Shown here: in pieces, positions 9,092-15,612 of the stretch | Layout of the letters: every line of letters starts with the position of its first letter | How positions within the stretch are numbered: position 1 is the first letter of the stretch | Source: an uncultured Clostridia bacterium | GTDB taxonomy: Bacteria; Bacillota; Clostridia; UMGS1810 | Length of the DNA stretch: 64,000 bases | Reading direction: 5' to 3' | NCBI GenBank assembly: GCA_934463165.1 | Contig: CAKSJG010000011.1 | Span: 14,783 to 78,782 of the forward strand | Notes under the pieces: generated by a model | The model's database searches: none | What the model was told of the DNA's origin: nothing | What the model saw: the letters and a program-made list of their open reading frames with translations, nothing else | Translations under genes and position numbers: made by a program

Positions 9092-9562
9092 TTATATGTT
9101 ATATATAATAAGGATTGATATGAGGAGCGCAAGAATAGCGTATGTTTCAACCATAGCCGCCATAATTATGGCTTTTCCGCTTTCATCGGGCTTTTTGGCT
9201 ATAATACCGACTCCTGCCGCTGCAGCTCTGCCCTGTGCTATACCGGAAAAAAGACCGCCGAAAGCTATGGGAAGGCATGCGCAGAAATACATAATTCCCT
9301 GACTGAGTGTGAGAGTCTCCGCTCCGCCGCCGAGAACACCTATTCTGCTGAGCAAAAGTACGGAAACGAGAAGTCCGTAAAGACCCTGCGTACCCGGAAG
9401 AAGCTGCAGGATAAGAGCCTTACTAAACTTTGAAGGATCCTGACTGACAAGCCCTGCTGCCGATTCTCCGACAAGACCTACTCCCTTTGCACTTCCGATA
9501 CCTGCAAATAATGCCGCAAATGCCGCTCCGGCAATTGCCAATGCTAAACCTAATTCATTCAT
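9092..9562 (-). CDS. atpK: V-type ATPase subunit K (membrane rotor ring, Na+-type)
   Basis: A 156-residue, four-helix proteolipid made of two fused hairpins. The second hairpin carries the ion-binding carboxylate E139 (MVETYAIL). Residues that coordinate Na+ in Enterococcus hirae NtpK are all present: the LPGTQG motif (L55, T58, Q59), Q110 in IAQGR and E139, with Q110 and E139 at identical numbering (recalled from the NtpK literature). This indicates Na+ rather than H+ coupling. ATG 9562 with AAGGAG upstream is the start; the frame extended to 9691 merely overlaps subunit I. Confidence 0.93.
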   Translation of the reverse strand: MNELGLALAIAGAAFAALFAGIGSAKGVGLVGESAAGLVSQDPSKFSKALILQLLPGTQGLYGLLVSVLLLSRIGVLGGGAETLTLSQGIMYFCACLPIAFGGLFSGIAQGRAAAAGVGIIAKKPDESGKAIIMAAMVETYAILALLISILIIYNI

Positions 9563-11540
9563 AAATATTCTCCTTTTCAAATTTAATATATTTTGTATTT
9601 GCTTTAAGGGGTTTGAACATTCGCCCGCCGCCCTCATAAAACTTTGAGAAAAATTCAACAAACTGCAGTCTGTCGGCATGAACGTATGCACCGAGCATAT
9701 TTATACCCATATTGGCAGTATGCCCCAATATGCCGACAACTATAAGGCAAATTGCCTTTACCGTTGTATTTGAAGGCATTGTCGCTATGAGATTTATAAC
9801 GCTTGCTATGCTTCCGGTTGCAAGCCCGAGAGCAAGAAGCCTTGAATACGAAAGTATATCGCTCAGATATCCCGTCGCAGTGTTATACAACGCATATAAT
9901 CCGCCGAAAAACCTCATAAACAGATTTTTTCCGCTTCTGCCTGCCGTAAGAACAAGAAGTATCACCCCGGCAAGAGCAAGATATTTTCCTGCCGTTATAT
10001 ACACGGGCGGAACATCCGCCAGAATAGATGCGGCAATCGGCGCAACACCGATTATTGTAATATATACGGGAACCACATTTAAAAAAGCGTCAAGGCGTTT
10101 CCCGTCATCCCACTGCATTTTAAAGCTGACGCCGAGACCGACAAACAGATGAACTATTCCGAGCAAAAAGCTGAACAGCAGCAACTTGATGGGATTGTTA
10201 AGCGGTTCAAACCACAATGCCGTGGTTGCTATTTTAACGCCGAAAAAGTTAGAAGCTATTGTCTGGGGAAGATCACCGAACCAGCTTCCGAAGAGAGCTC
10301 CCCAAAACAAAGTTGAAATACCGCAGTATTTAAACATTACCAGACTTCGTTTGAGTGTTCCCTCAACCTTGAATTTTTTAAGCACAATTGCGGTTACTAT
10401 GACCATCATCAGACCGTATCCCGCATCCGAAAGCATCATACCGAAAAACAGATAGTAAAAAAATGCCATAACGGGGTTAGGGTCAACATCATGTCTGTTC
10501 GGCATTGCATACATCTCCGTAATTCCCTCAACCGGCTCGGAAAATCCGCCGTTTTTCAGCAATACGGGAACATCGTCATCTTCGTCGGGATCACGCAGAC
10601 TCACGGCGCATGTATATTTTTTGTCAAATTCCTCAATCAGTCCCTTTGAATATTTTTCAGGAATCCAGCCACTTATTATAACCGTATTTTTTGAAACGGC
10701 AAGCTTGTTTATTGCTTCGTATTTATCTCGCCTGAGAATCAAAAAATCTATCAAAAATTCGATATCTCCGCGTCGTTCGATCAATGATTTAACCTCTCCT
10801 ATATAGTTATTCTTCAGAGTCAGATTATCATCGATGTTTTTCTTCAATTCTGACATTTCTTCCGACGGAGCAAGTTTTTTGTTTCCGCCGGCAAGCGCAA
10901 AACCGCCGTCGCGCAGATTTTCAAAGACAGACTCGGAATCCTCTTTCAGACATATTACGGTTATTCCGCTTTGCTCCTTTGACGAAAATACAACCTCTGC
11001 AAAGCAACGTGTTCCGCATTCATTGAAAATATTTTCTTCCAGTTCTTTTGCATCAACATTTCCCGGGTACGTACCGGTAAATACCGAAGTGCACTTTGTT
11101 TCGGAAAATCCCGTAGGCATTTTGAGATTAGTCCATGCTTTTATCATATCATATTTTGTCTGCAGCTTAATGTTTTCGGATTCAAGGGCAGAAATTTTTT
11201 TTGAATAATCGTTAATTGTTCTGCAAAGGGACATGAGCTTATCGGCATTTCCCTTTCTTTCGGCAAATGCGTCCGTCGATACGGCTTCTCTTCCCGAAAG
11301 TGCCGCCGTAAACGGAGGTTTATATCCGCTGCATTTATCCAGAAATTCCAGGGCCGACTGTGCCAGGGAAATTGACCTTTCAAACTGTGCCGTTTCGGCA
11401 TTGGTGTTCATTTTTATAAGTTCCTCGTCTTCTATGTTCACAAGTTCCACGGCACCCCTGCGCTGAAGCCTTTCGACTACATTTTTGCTGTCTGTGATAA
11501 GAGCTATGATCTCAATTTTTTTAAATTTCAGCTTTGCCAA
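9555..11540 (-). CDS. atpI: V-type ATPase subunit I (a subunit, membrane stator)
   Basis: This is the large membrane stator that carries the ion half-channels (ntpI in Enterococcus). The N-terminal 330 residues are soluble and coiled coil-rich; the C-terminal half has seven or eight membrane segments, including FFYYLFFGMMLSDAGYG and SYSRLLALGLATG, both family hallmarks. Two starts are possible: GTG at 11549, overlapping the upstream stop, and TTG at 11540, which has GAGGGTG at better spacing and gives the usual MAKLKFKK beginning. I use TTG. The 3' end overlaps the K subunit start by eight bases. Confidence 0.93.
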   Translation of the reverse strand: MAKLKFKKIEIIALITDSKNVVERLQRRGAVELVNIEDEELIKMNTNAETAQFERSISLAQSALEFLDKCSGYKPPFTAALSGREAVSTDAFAERKGNADKLMSLCRTINDYSKKISALESENIKLQTKYDMIKAWTNLKMPTGFSETKCTSVFTGTYPGNVDAKELEENIFNECGTRCFAEVVFSSKEQSGITVICLKEDSESVFENLRDGGFALAGGNKKLAPSEEMSELKKNIDDNLTLKNNYIGEVKSLIERRGDIEFLIDFLILRRDKYEAINKLAVSKNTVIISGWIPEKYSKGLIEEFDKKYTCAVSLRDPDEDDDVPVLLKNGGFSEPVEGITEMYAMPNRHDVDPNPVMAFFYYLFFGMMLSDAGYGLMMVIVTAIVLKKFKVEGTLKRSLVMFKYCGISTLFWGALFGSWFGDLPQTIASNFFGVKIATTALWFEPLNNPIKLLLFSFLLGIVHLFVGLGVSFKMQWDDGKRLDAFLNVVPVYITIIGVAPIAASILADVPPVYITAGKYLALAGVILLVLTAGRSGKNLFMRFFGGLYALYNTATGYLSDILSYSRLLALGLATGSIASVINLIATMPSNTTVKAICLIVVGILGHTANMGINMLGAYVHADRLQFVEFFSKFYEGGGRMFKPLKANTKYIKFEKENIYE

Positions 11541-11545
11541 ACATA

Positions 11546-11869
11546 TCACCCTCTTTCATTGTCAAACAAAATACCATATACCATCGGGATTGATTTCTCC
11601 TTAAGGTCTTCGTTTCTTTTGTTTAACTCTTTGCACCTTTGCTCGGCAGTTTTCTTTGCTTCATCAAGTCTTTTTGCGGACTGTGCCTCGGCTTCGCCAA
11701 TGATTTCATCGGCAAGATGTTTTGATTTATCAGCAATGCCGTCAGCCTTTTTTCTTGCATCAAGCAATATGGCATGTGCCTTTTTATCGGCATCCTCAAG
11801 TGATTTTGAAAGACGCTGATCCGTCTCCCTTTCCTTTTCAAGAACCTTGTTTATCGTTTCGGTTAGCAT
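11546..11869 (-). CDS. V-type ATPase small coiled-coil stalk subunit (G/H type)
   Basis: A 107-residue, almost wholly helical protein rich in Ala, Lys, Glu and Asp with heptad periodicity, matching the small peripheral-stalk subunit that pairs with E (ntpF in Enterococcus; G/H in archaeal naming). It is the first gene of the operon. ATG 11869 has a GGAGGTGAG site; the longer frame up to 11968 runs through the leader hairpin and is not credible. The stop overlaps the GTG of the next gene. Confidence 0.82.
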   Translation of the reverse strand: MLTETINKVLEKERETDQRLSKSLEDADKKAHAILLDARKKADGIADKSKHLADEIIGEAEAQSAKRLDEAKKTAEQRCKELNKRNEDLKEKSIPMVYGILFDNERG

Positions 11870-12020
11870 AAAACTCACCTCCGTCTTAAAAAATTCAAAA
11901 AGGAAGCCAAATCCTCTACAGACAGCTGGCTCCCTTAAACAAAAACTATTTAACTGTATTATGCACACTGCGAAGAAAAATATTCGGAATATGCAAAAAC
12001 CAAAAACTGTCTTTTGATTT
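11870..12020 (-). promoter_or_regulatory. V-ATPase 5' leader, candidate Na+-sensing attenuator
   Basis: The predicted transcript begins near 12020 and runs 150 bases before the first gene. It contains a compact stem-loop with a non-random 17-base loop (CUGUCUGUAGAGG core) that is itself an intrinsic terminator. The loop hexamer CTGTCT (11920-11925) can pair with AGACAG near the 5' end (12007-12012), offering an alternative fold. Known: Na+-I riboswitches (formerly DUF1646 motif) control Na+ transport and Na+-driven ATP synthase genes. Inferred: this leader may belong to that class; I cannot run the covariance model. Confidence 0.45.
11896..11935 (-). terminator. leader terminator before the V-ATPase operon
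   Basis: On the minus strand AGGGAGCCA (11927-11935) pairs with TGGCTTCCT (11901-11909) across a 17-base loop, followed by TTTTT. It lies between promoter and first start codon, so it must be conditionally read through. Confidence 0.7.
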
Positions 12021-12026
12021 ATCAGA

Positions 12027-12055
12027 ATAATATCACATTGTTAATTATTTGTCAA
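12027..12055 (-). promoter_or_regulatory. sigma-A promoter of the V-ATPase operon
   Basis: TTGACA (12050-12055), a 17-base spacer and TATTAT (12027-12032) on the minus strand. Confidence 0.8.
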
Positions 12056-12182
12056 GCATTTTTTCAAACTAATTGTTAACAAATTGTAAATTTTTCCAAA
12101 ATTTTGACTGTTTATATAAGCATAAAAGGAATATACTAATTATAAAGCCCGAAAAATTTGTTTTAGAAAGAAGGTATTTATC

Positions 12183-12374
12183 TTGAAATATCAAAATCTG
12201 CACGACTTAATTGACAACAGCAGCAGCAGCCGAACTTTTTTTCTTAATCTGCCGGTTGATATCCAATTAAGGCTTCATGAATACGGCAAATATATCTTTT
12301 CTGCCGAAGGACTGCACAAAGCAGCGAGAGATATCTCTCAGATAAAACACCTTGAAAGTCTGACAATGCGATGA
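12183..12374 (+). CDS. small hypothetical protein (63 residues)
   Basis: A TTG-initiated frame preceded by AGAAAGAAGG at 9 bases. The product has an FFLNLPVDIQLRLHEYG core followed by a helix with IFSAEGLHKAA. Short proteins with a similar 'F..LP..vQ..l......i.s...L' pattern are common in gut Clostridia and have no known role (recalled family impression, not a search). No Cys, no membrane segment. An ATGA overlap leads to a 25-codon frame (12371-12448) that runs into the 3' end of the convergent VOC gene. No clean sigma-A promoter with standard spacing was found upstream. Confidence 0.5.
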   Translation: MKYQNLHDLIDNSSSSRTFFLNLPVDIQLRLHEYGKYIFSAEGLHKAARDISQIKHLESLTMR

Positions 12375-12414
12375 ATCCCAAAAATCACACAGGCTCGGAG
12401 TATCTGAATCCATA

Positions 12415-12801
12415 TTACACAAGCGGTGTTTTTCTTGATATAAGATGAAGAATATTACCCTCAATATCGCGGAAGAACATGGTTCCCACGCCCTTTTCGT
12501 TCATAACCGCAGGCTTTAAAATTTCTGCACCGCTGTTTGAAACCTTTTCGGAAAGAGCTTCAAACTCCGACGGATCGACGGAAAATGCAATGTGTCTTAT
12601 TCCTGGTACGCTGAGCTCCGTCGGAATATTTTCAGAATCCGCGCAGCAAAATTCGATCATGCTTTTGTCGGAAAAAGCAACAAAATAAGTACCCTTCTTG
12701 TTGTCATAAACAATTTCGCCTTCAAACATATCTTTATACCAATCCGAAAGCTTTTTTGTATCCTTTGCAAAAATCGCAATATGTTCAATTCCTGTTTTCA
12801 T
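12415..12801 (-). CDS. VOC (glyoxalase/dioxygenase-fold) family protein
   Basis: A 128-residue protein with two beta-alpha-beta-beta-beta modules. It starts with IEHIAIFAKD, contains GIRHIAFSV at the second module and ends with a DIEGNILHLI strand. In glyoxalase I-like enzymes the last motif normally reads GN..EL, supplying a metal-binding Glu; here the position is His, so the metal set would be altered. The substrate is unknown. AAAGGAG lies upstream of ATG 12801, and the gene has its own promoter. Confidence 0.85.
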   Translation of the reverse strand: MKTGIEHIAIFAKDTKKLSDWYKDMFEGEIVYDNKKGTYFVAFSDKSMIEFCCADSENIPTELSVPGIRHIAFSVDPSEFEALSEKVSNSGAEILKPAVMNEKGVGTMFFRDIEGNILHLISRKTPLV

Positions 12802-12838
12802 AATAAAATCGCTCCTTTTTTCTGCATGCTTTTTTATT

Positions 12839-12867
12839 ATTATAGCTCAACATCCGTTTAAAGTCAA
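12839..12867 (-). promoter_or_regulatory. sigma-A promoter of the VOC gene
   Basis: TTGACT (12862-12867), a 17-base spacer and TATAAT (12839-12844) on the minus strand, immediately after the thiT stop. Confidence 0.75.
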
Positions 12868-12873
12868 CAAAAT

Positions 12874-13524
12874 TTAAACATTTGCTCTTTTTATCACCTT
12901 ATATACTATTGGCGTAACGATTGCCGTTATTACAATTTCGGGGATCATATATGAACCGTTATAGACAACCGAATAAAAGAGTGAAAGGCTGTTTCCGCTG
13001 AAGCTTGAAAGAACCCAATCACAGAAATTTTTGAATGCAGGTATCTGCGCAAGACCCGATGTTGCATCGCCGAAGAACCAATCTGCCCATGCACCGAAAA
13101 ATATCGCGCCCGATATGATATGGAATATGTATCTTGCAAGAAGAGCAACCACAGAACCCAGGCATATTGCCAACACGTCATTTTTTATTTTTCCCTTAAA
13201 TATTCCGCCGAGACCGAGAGCCGTGTACGCAAGAACATAGTCAATAAGGCATACGCCGAGCGCCGCCGGAATTGCCATCTGACTGTCTCCGGGTATAAAG
13301 AAAGCCGAAACCGTGTTCATGCCGGTAAGCATTTGAAGAATCGAATACACAAAGGCACTGAAGATTCCCCATTTGATTCCGTAAATATACGCAATCAATA
13401 TAACGGGCATCATCGATGCAGCCGTAACGGATCCGCCGAAAGGCAATTCAAAAACCTTTATCAGCGAAAGGATTACCGCAATTGCCAGAAGCATTGCAGT
13501 GGTAACAAGTCTTTTTGATTTCAT
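12874..13524 (-). CDS. thiT: thiamine-specific ECF transporter S component
   Basis: A 216-residue integral membrane protein with about six hydrophobic helices that captures thiamine and works with the shared ECF energizing module (not in this window). The ELPFGGSVTAASMMP loop, IYGIKWG and the aromatic/Asn-rich C-terminal NGSYMIPE region match ThiT. Placement behind a complete TPP riboswitch confirms the thiamine assignment. ATG 13524 has GGGAGGT upstream. Confidence 0.93.
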   Translation of the reverse strand: MKSKRLVTTAMLLAIAVILSLIKVFELPFGGSVTAASMMPVILIAYIYGIKWGIFSAFVYSILQMLTGMNTVSAFFIPGDSQMAIPAALGVCLIDYVLAYTALGLGGIFKGKIKNDVLAICLGSVVALLARYIFHIISGAIFFGAWADWFFGDATSGLAQIPAFKNFCDWVLSSFSGNSLSLFYSVVYNGSYMIPEIVITAIVTPIVYKVIKRANV

Positions 13525-13601
13525 TTGTAAAAACCTCCCAAAAATAAATAACTGTTTGAGAAATTTGACGCGGATATCATTTTTTCGGCAGCGGTTGGGC
13601 C

Positions 13602-13630
13602 AAAAAAAGGCACACCGAAAAGGTATGCCG
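13602..13630 (-). terminator. expression-platform terminator of the TPP riboswitch
   Basis: GGCATACC (13623-13630 region) pairs with GGTGTGCC on the minus strand with a TTTTC loop, followed by seven T (13602-13608). It lies directly after the aptamer. Confidence 0.85.
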
Positions 13631-13644
13631 TAAAATCTGATATT

Positions 13645-13732
13645 ATTCCTACGTTGGCATTACCCAAATCAGGTTTACGGGTCGAAGCGGCATTACACTC
13701 CCTCTCAGCCTGCATGCGCAAGCTCCCCTTTG
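13645..13732 (-). ncRNA. TPP riboswitch (THI element)
   Basis: The minus strand carries the conserved CTGAGAGGGA block and the distal ACCTGATTTGGGTAATGCC...CGTAGG block, plus a GGGGAGCTT opening arm. These are the pyrimidine- and pyrophosphate-sensing halves of the thiamin pyrophosphate aptamer. A terminator follows before thiT, so high TPP should stop transcription. Confidence 0.97.
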
Positions 13733-13741
13733 TCTTACAAC

Positions 13742-13770
13742 ATTATATCACCTTAATCGGGATATGTCAA
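13742..13770 (-). promoter_or_regulatory. sigma-A promoter of the TPP riboswitch-thiT unit
   Basis: TTGACA (13765-13770), a 17-base spacer and TATAAT (13742-13747) on the minus strand, ten bases before the aptamer. Confidence 0.85.
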
Positions 13771-13793
13771 CAAATAATTATCTGTTTATTTAA

Positions 13794-14222
13794 CTATTTT
13801 GCCGCTTCGGCGCCAAAGCTTCTGCATTTTTCAAGACCGTCATCATCGGGCATTTCATTGATGATAAGACCCTCGCCGCCCACAAAATTTGCTCCGCTGT
13901 CCGATACTCTCTGCTCCCAGTCGCGCATCCATTCGCCGTCTCCCCAGCCGTATGAACCGAAAAGAGCAACGTTTTTACCCGAAATTTTTGATTCAAGCTC
14001 GGCAAAAAACGGTTCAAATTCGCTTTCTTCAAGAACCTCGGCACCCATTGCCGGGCATCCGAGAATCAGAGTATCATAAGAGGCTGCTTCGTCTGCGGAA
14101 ATTTCCGAAACATTAAACATGCTAACATCCGCCTGTGTATTTTTGGCACCCTCATATACCGCTGCCGCCATTGCCTCGGTGTTTCCCGTGCCGCTCCAAT
14201 AAATAATTGCTGTTTTACCCAT
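13794..14222 (-). CDS. flavodoxin
   Basis: A 142-residue short-chain flavodoxin. The FMN phosphate loop SGTGNTEAMA is near residues 10-19, and GSYGWGDGEWM forms the second flavin loop. ATG 14222 follows GGAGG; the longer frame to 14297 has no site. It lies last in the iron block, downstream of DUF3793. Flavodoxins classically replace ferredoxin when iron is scarce, which fits the DtxR-like box upstream of the gene pair. Confidence 0.92.
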   Translation of the reverse strand: MGKTAIIYWSGTGNTEAMAAAVYEGAKNTQADVSMFNVSEISADEAASYDTLILGCPAMGAEVLEESEFEPFFAELESKISGKNVALFGSYGWGDGEWMRDWEQRVSDSGANFVGGEGLIINEMPDDDGLEKCRSFGAEAAK

Positions 14223-14303
14223 ATCGTAAAACCTCCTTGTTTTCATAATAATATATTTAAACATAAGACACATATAAATATGCCGTATGTAAAACACACG
14301 ATA

Positions 14304-14852
14304 TTATGTGCAAAAAATCTGCGCAAGAGACTGACCTCTGTTTAGCCTGCAAAGTATTGCCCCGGTGCATTTTCTGTAGCGTTCAAAAATTTTTGACGCA
14401 ACCTCCTTATCGGAATATACTCTCCACACACCTATCATAAGGCAACCTGTATCTCTGTGGTTTATAAATGCATATATATCATTAATCGGATATCCGAGAA
14501 ACGCGCCTATTTCATGCGGAAACTTACCCTTCGACAAACGTTTCGACAAAATATCAAGATACTCTTCTACCGTATTTGCCGAAGCGTAACCGAGAGATGA
14601 AAGAAATTTTTTTATTTCTTTGTCGTTTAAACGCCTGCTCAGTGTCTTTTCTCTGTATACCATAAGAAGTGTGCTTTTGCTGCATCTGCACATGACTTTG
14701 ATATATATATCTTTTTTGTTAAGCTCATGATTGAGCCTTGAAATTTTCTCATCCAGGTTCATAATTTTATCATTAAAAACCGTTACGGTGCTTGCACTTT
14801 TGATTCCGGCAAGAGCAGGTCCGCAATGATTTGCAATAAGTGTTTCAAGCAT
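14304..14852 (-). CDS. DUF3793 family protein
   Basis: A 182-residue cytoplasmic protein with no membrane segment. The N-terminal NHCGPALAGIKSA stretch, the central EYLDILSKRL and the HEIGAFLGYP motif are characteristic of DUF3793 proteins of gut Clostridia. Function is unknown. These genes often sit beside feo or flavodoxin genes (recollection), and here a perfect GTTAG..CTAAC palindrome lies 13 bases upstream of ATG 14852, so iron control is likely. The N-terminal His-Cys pair could bind metal, but this is speculation. Confidence 0.85.
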   Translation of the reverse strand: MLETLIANHCGPALAGIKSASTVTVFNDKIMNLDEKISRLNHELNKKDIYIKVMCRCSKSTLLMVYREKTLSRRLNDKEIKKFLSSLGYASANTVEEYLDILSKRLSKGKFPHEIGAFLGYPINDIYAFINHRDTGCLMIGVWRVYSDKEVASKIFERYRKCTGAILCRLNRGQSLAQIFCT

Positions 14853-14865
14853 ACATCCTCCATTG

Positions 14866-14881
14866 GTTAGTTTAAACTAAC
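14866..14881. promoter_or_regulatory. DtxR-like operator before DUF3793-flavodoxin
   Basis: A perfect 16-bp palindrome GTTAGTTTAAACTAAC. It matches the arms of the boxes at the feo promoter and lies between the DUF2325 stop and the DUF3793 ribosome site. Confidence 0.7.
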
Positions 14882-14896
14882 TCATGTGCAAAAATT

Positions 14897-15178
14897 TTAT
14901 CCGAAATACGCCATCAGGGCTTCATTAAGAGCTGTTCCGCTTGAAGAATTGCAATGCTTTATGTATGCACCGGCCTTTTCTGCCTGTTTCGATGCAATAT
15001 TAACCATTTTATGCGCAACCGTTCCCGTAAAAACAACTACCATATCGGGGGTTCCTATCTTATTTTTAAAATCTGCCGGACATTGTGTAAAAACCTTACA
15101 TTTACATCCGTATTTTTTACATATTTCTTTATATTGACAATGCATTCTGTCATGTCCGCCGACAATTACCACGCTCAT
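14897..15178 (-). CDS. DUF2325 domain protein
   Basis: A 93-residue protein composed only of the DUF2325 fold: SVVIVGGHDRM at the N-terminus, a Cys-rich middle (YGCKCKVFTQCP), VVFTGTVAHKM and a YIKHCNSSSG C-terminus. The pattern suggests a Rossmann-like nucleotide or metal-binding fold with four or five Cys. ATG 15178 follows AAGGATG. It sits between the DtxR-like gene and DUF3793 in the iron block. The function of the family is unknown. Confidence 0.85.
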   Translation of the reverse strand: MSVVIVGGHDRMHCQYKEICKKYGCKCKVFTQCPADFKNKIGTPDMVVVFTGTVAHKMVNIASKQAEKAGAYIKHCNSSSGTALNEALMAYFG

Positions 15179-15196
15179 ATTTTCACATCCTTTTTA

Positions 15197-15574
15197 TTAA
15201 TTACAAATTGTTTTTTTAAGTATATATTCAGCCATTAATACCGAATTTTCATCCGTAAGTCCGCACAGGCAGCATATTGCGTCTCTTCTGGCATTTTCCT
15301 CGTTGCTGCCGAGCTGCTTCATAAAAAAATCATACAGGGTAAGATATTTAAAATACAACTCTCCCGCAAAAAGAGCACCCTTTTGGGTAAAAACAATGCT
15401 TCCGTCATCCATGCGCTCAACAAGCTGTTCACCGATAAGCTTCGGCATCATGAGCGACACGCTTGCTTTTTTCACTCCGAGAGCGGAGGCAATATCGATG
15501 CTGCGTACCGTATTGCCTTTGTTACCGAGTTCATATATTATAAACATATATTTTTTCTTTGTTGACGAAAGCAT
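15197..15574 (-). CDS. divergent DtxR/MntR-like regulator with altered metal site
   Basis: A 125-residue protein with an N-terminal winged helix (VRSIDIASALGVKKASVSLMMPKL recognisable in the order SIDIA-ALGV-KASVS) followed by a helical dimerisation region, as in DtxR/MntR regulators without an SH3 domain. Where family members have an (E/D)..C..EH metal-ligand motif this one reads RDAICCLCG: the Glu-His ligands are replaced and three Cys appear. It may sense something else, such as Fe-S or redox state, or be a structural partner. It is co-oriented with feo and the P1B ATPase. The other DtxR gene (22956) has the normal ligands. Confidence 0.8.
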   Translation of the reverse strand: MLSSTKKKYMFIIYELGNKGNTVRSIDIASALGVKKASVSLMMPKLIGEQLVERMDDGSIVFTQKGALFAGELYFKYLTLYDFFMKQLGSNEENARRDAICCLCGLTDENSVLMAEYILKKTICN

Positions 15575-15612
15575 ATGCTTTTCCTTTCATAAATTAATTT
15601 TATCTGAAGCCT

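Noticed and set aside
8769..9302. A 177-codon plus-strand frame across V-ATPase subunits E and K
   Set aside because: Shadow of two certain genes, including the Ala-rich coiled coil of subunit E.
11870..11968. N-terminal extension of the first V-ATPase gene to 11968
   Set aside because: The extension runs through the leader terminator; the ATG at 11869 has a strong ribosome site and a family-like N-terminus.
13521..13721. 66-codon minus-strand frame before thiT
   Set aside because: It coincides with the TPP riboswitch and its terminator.
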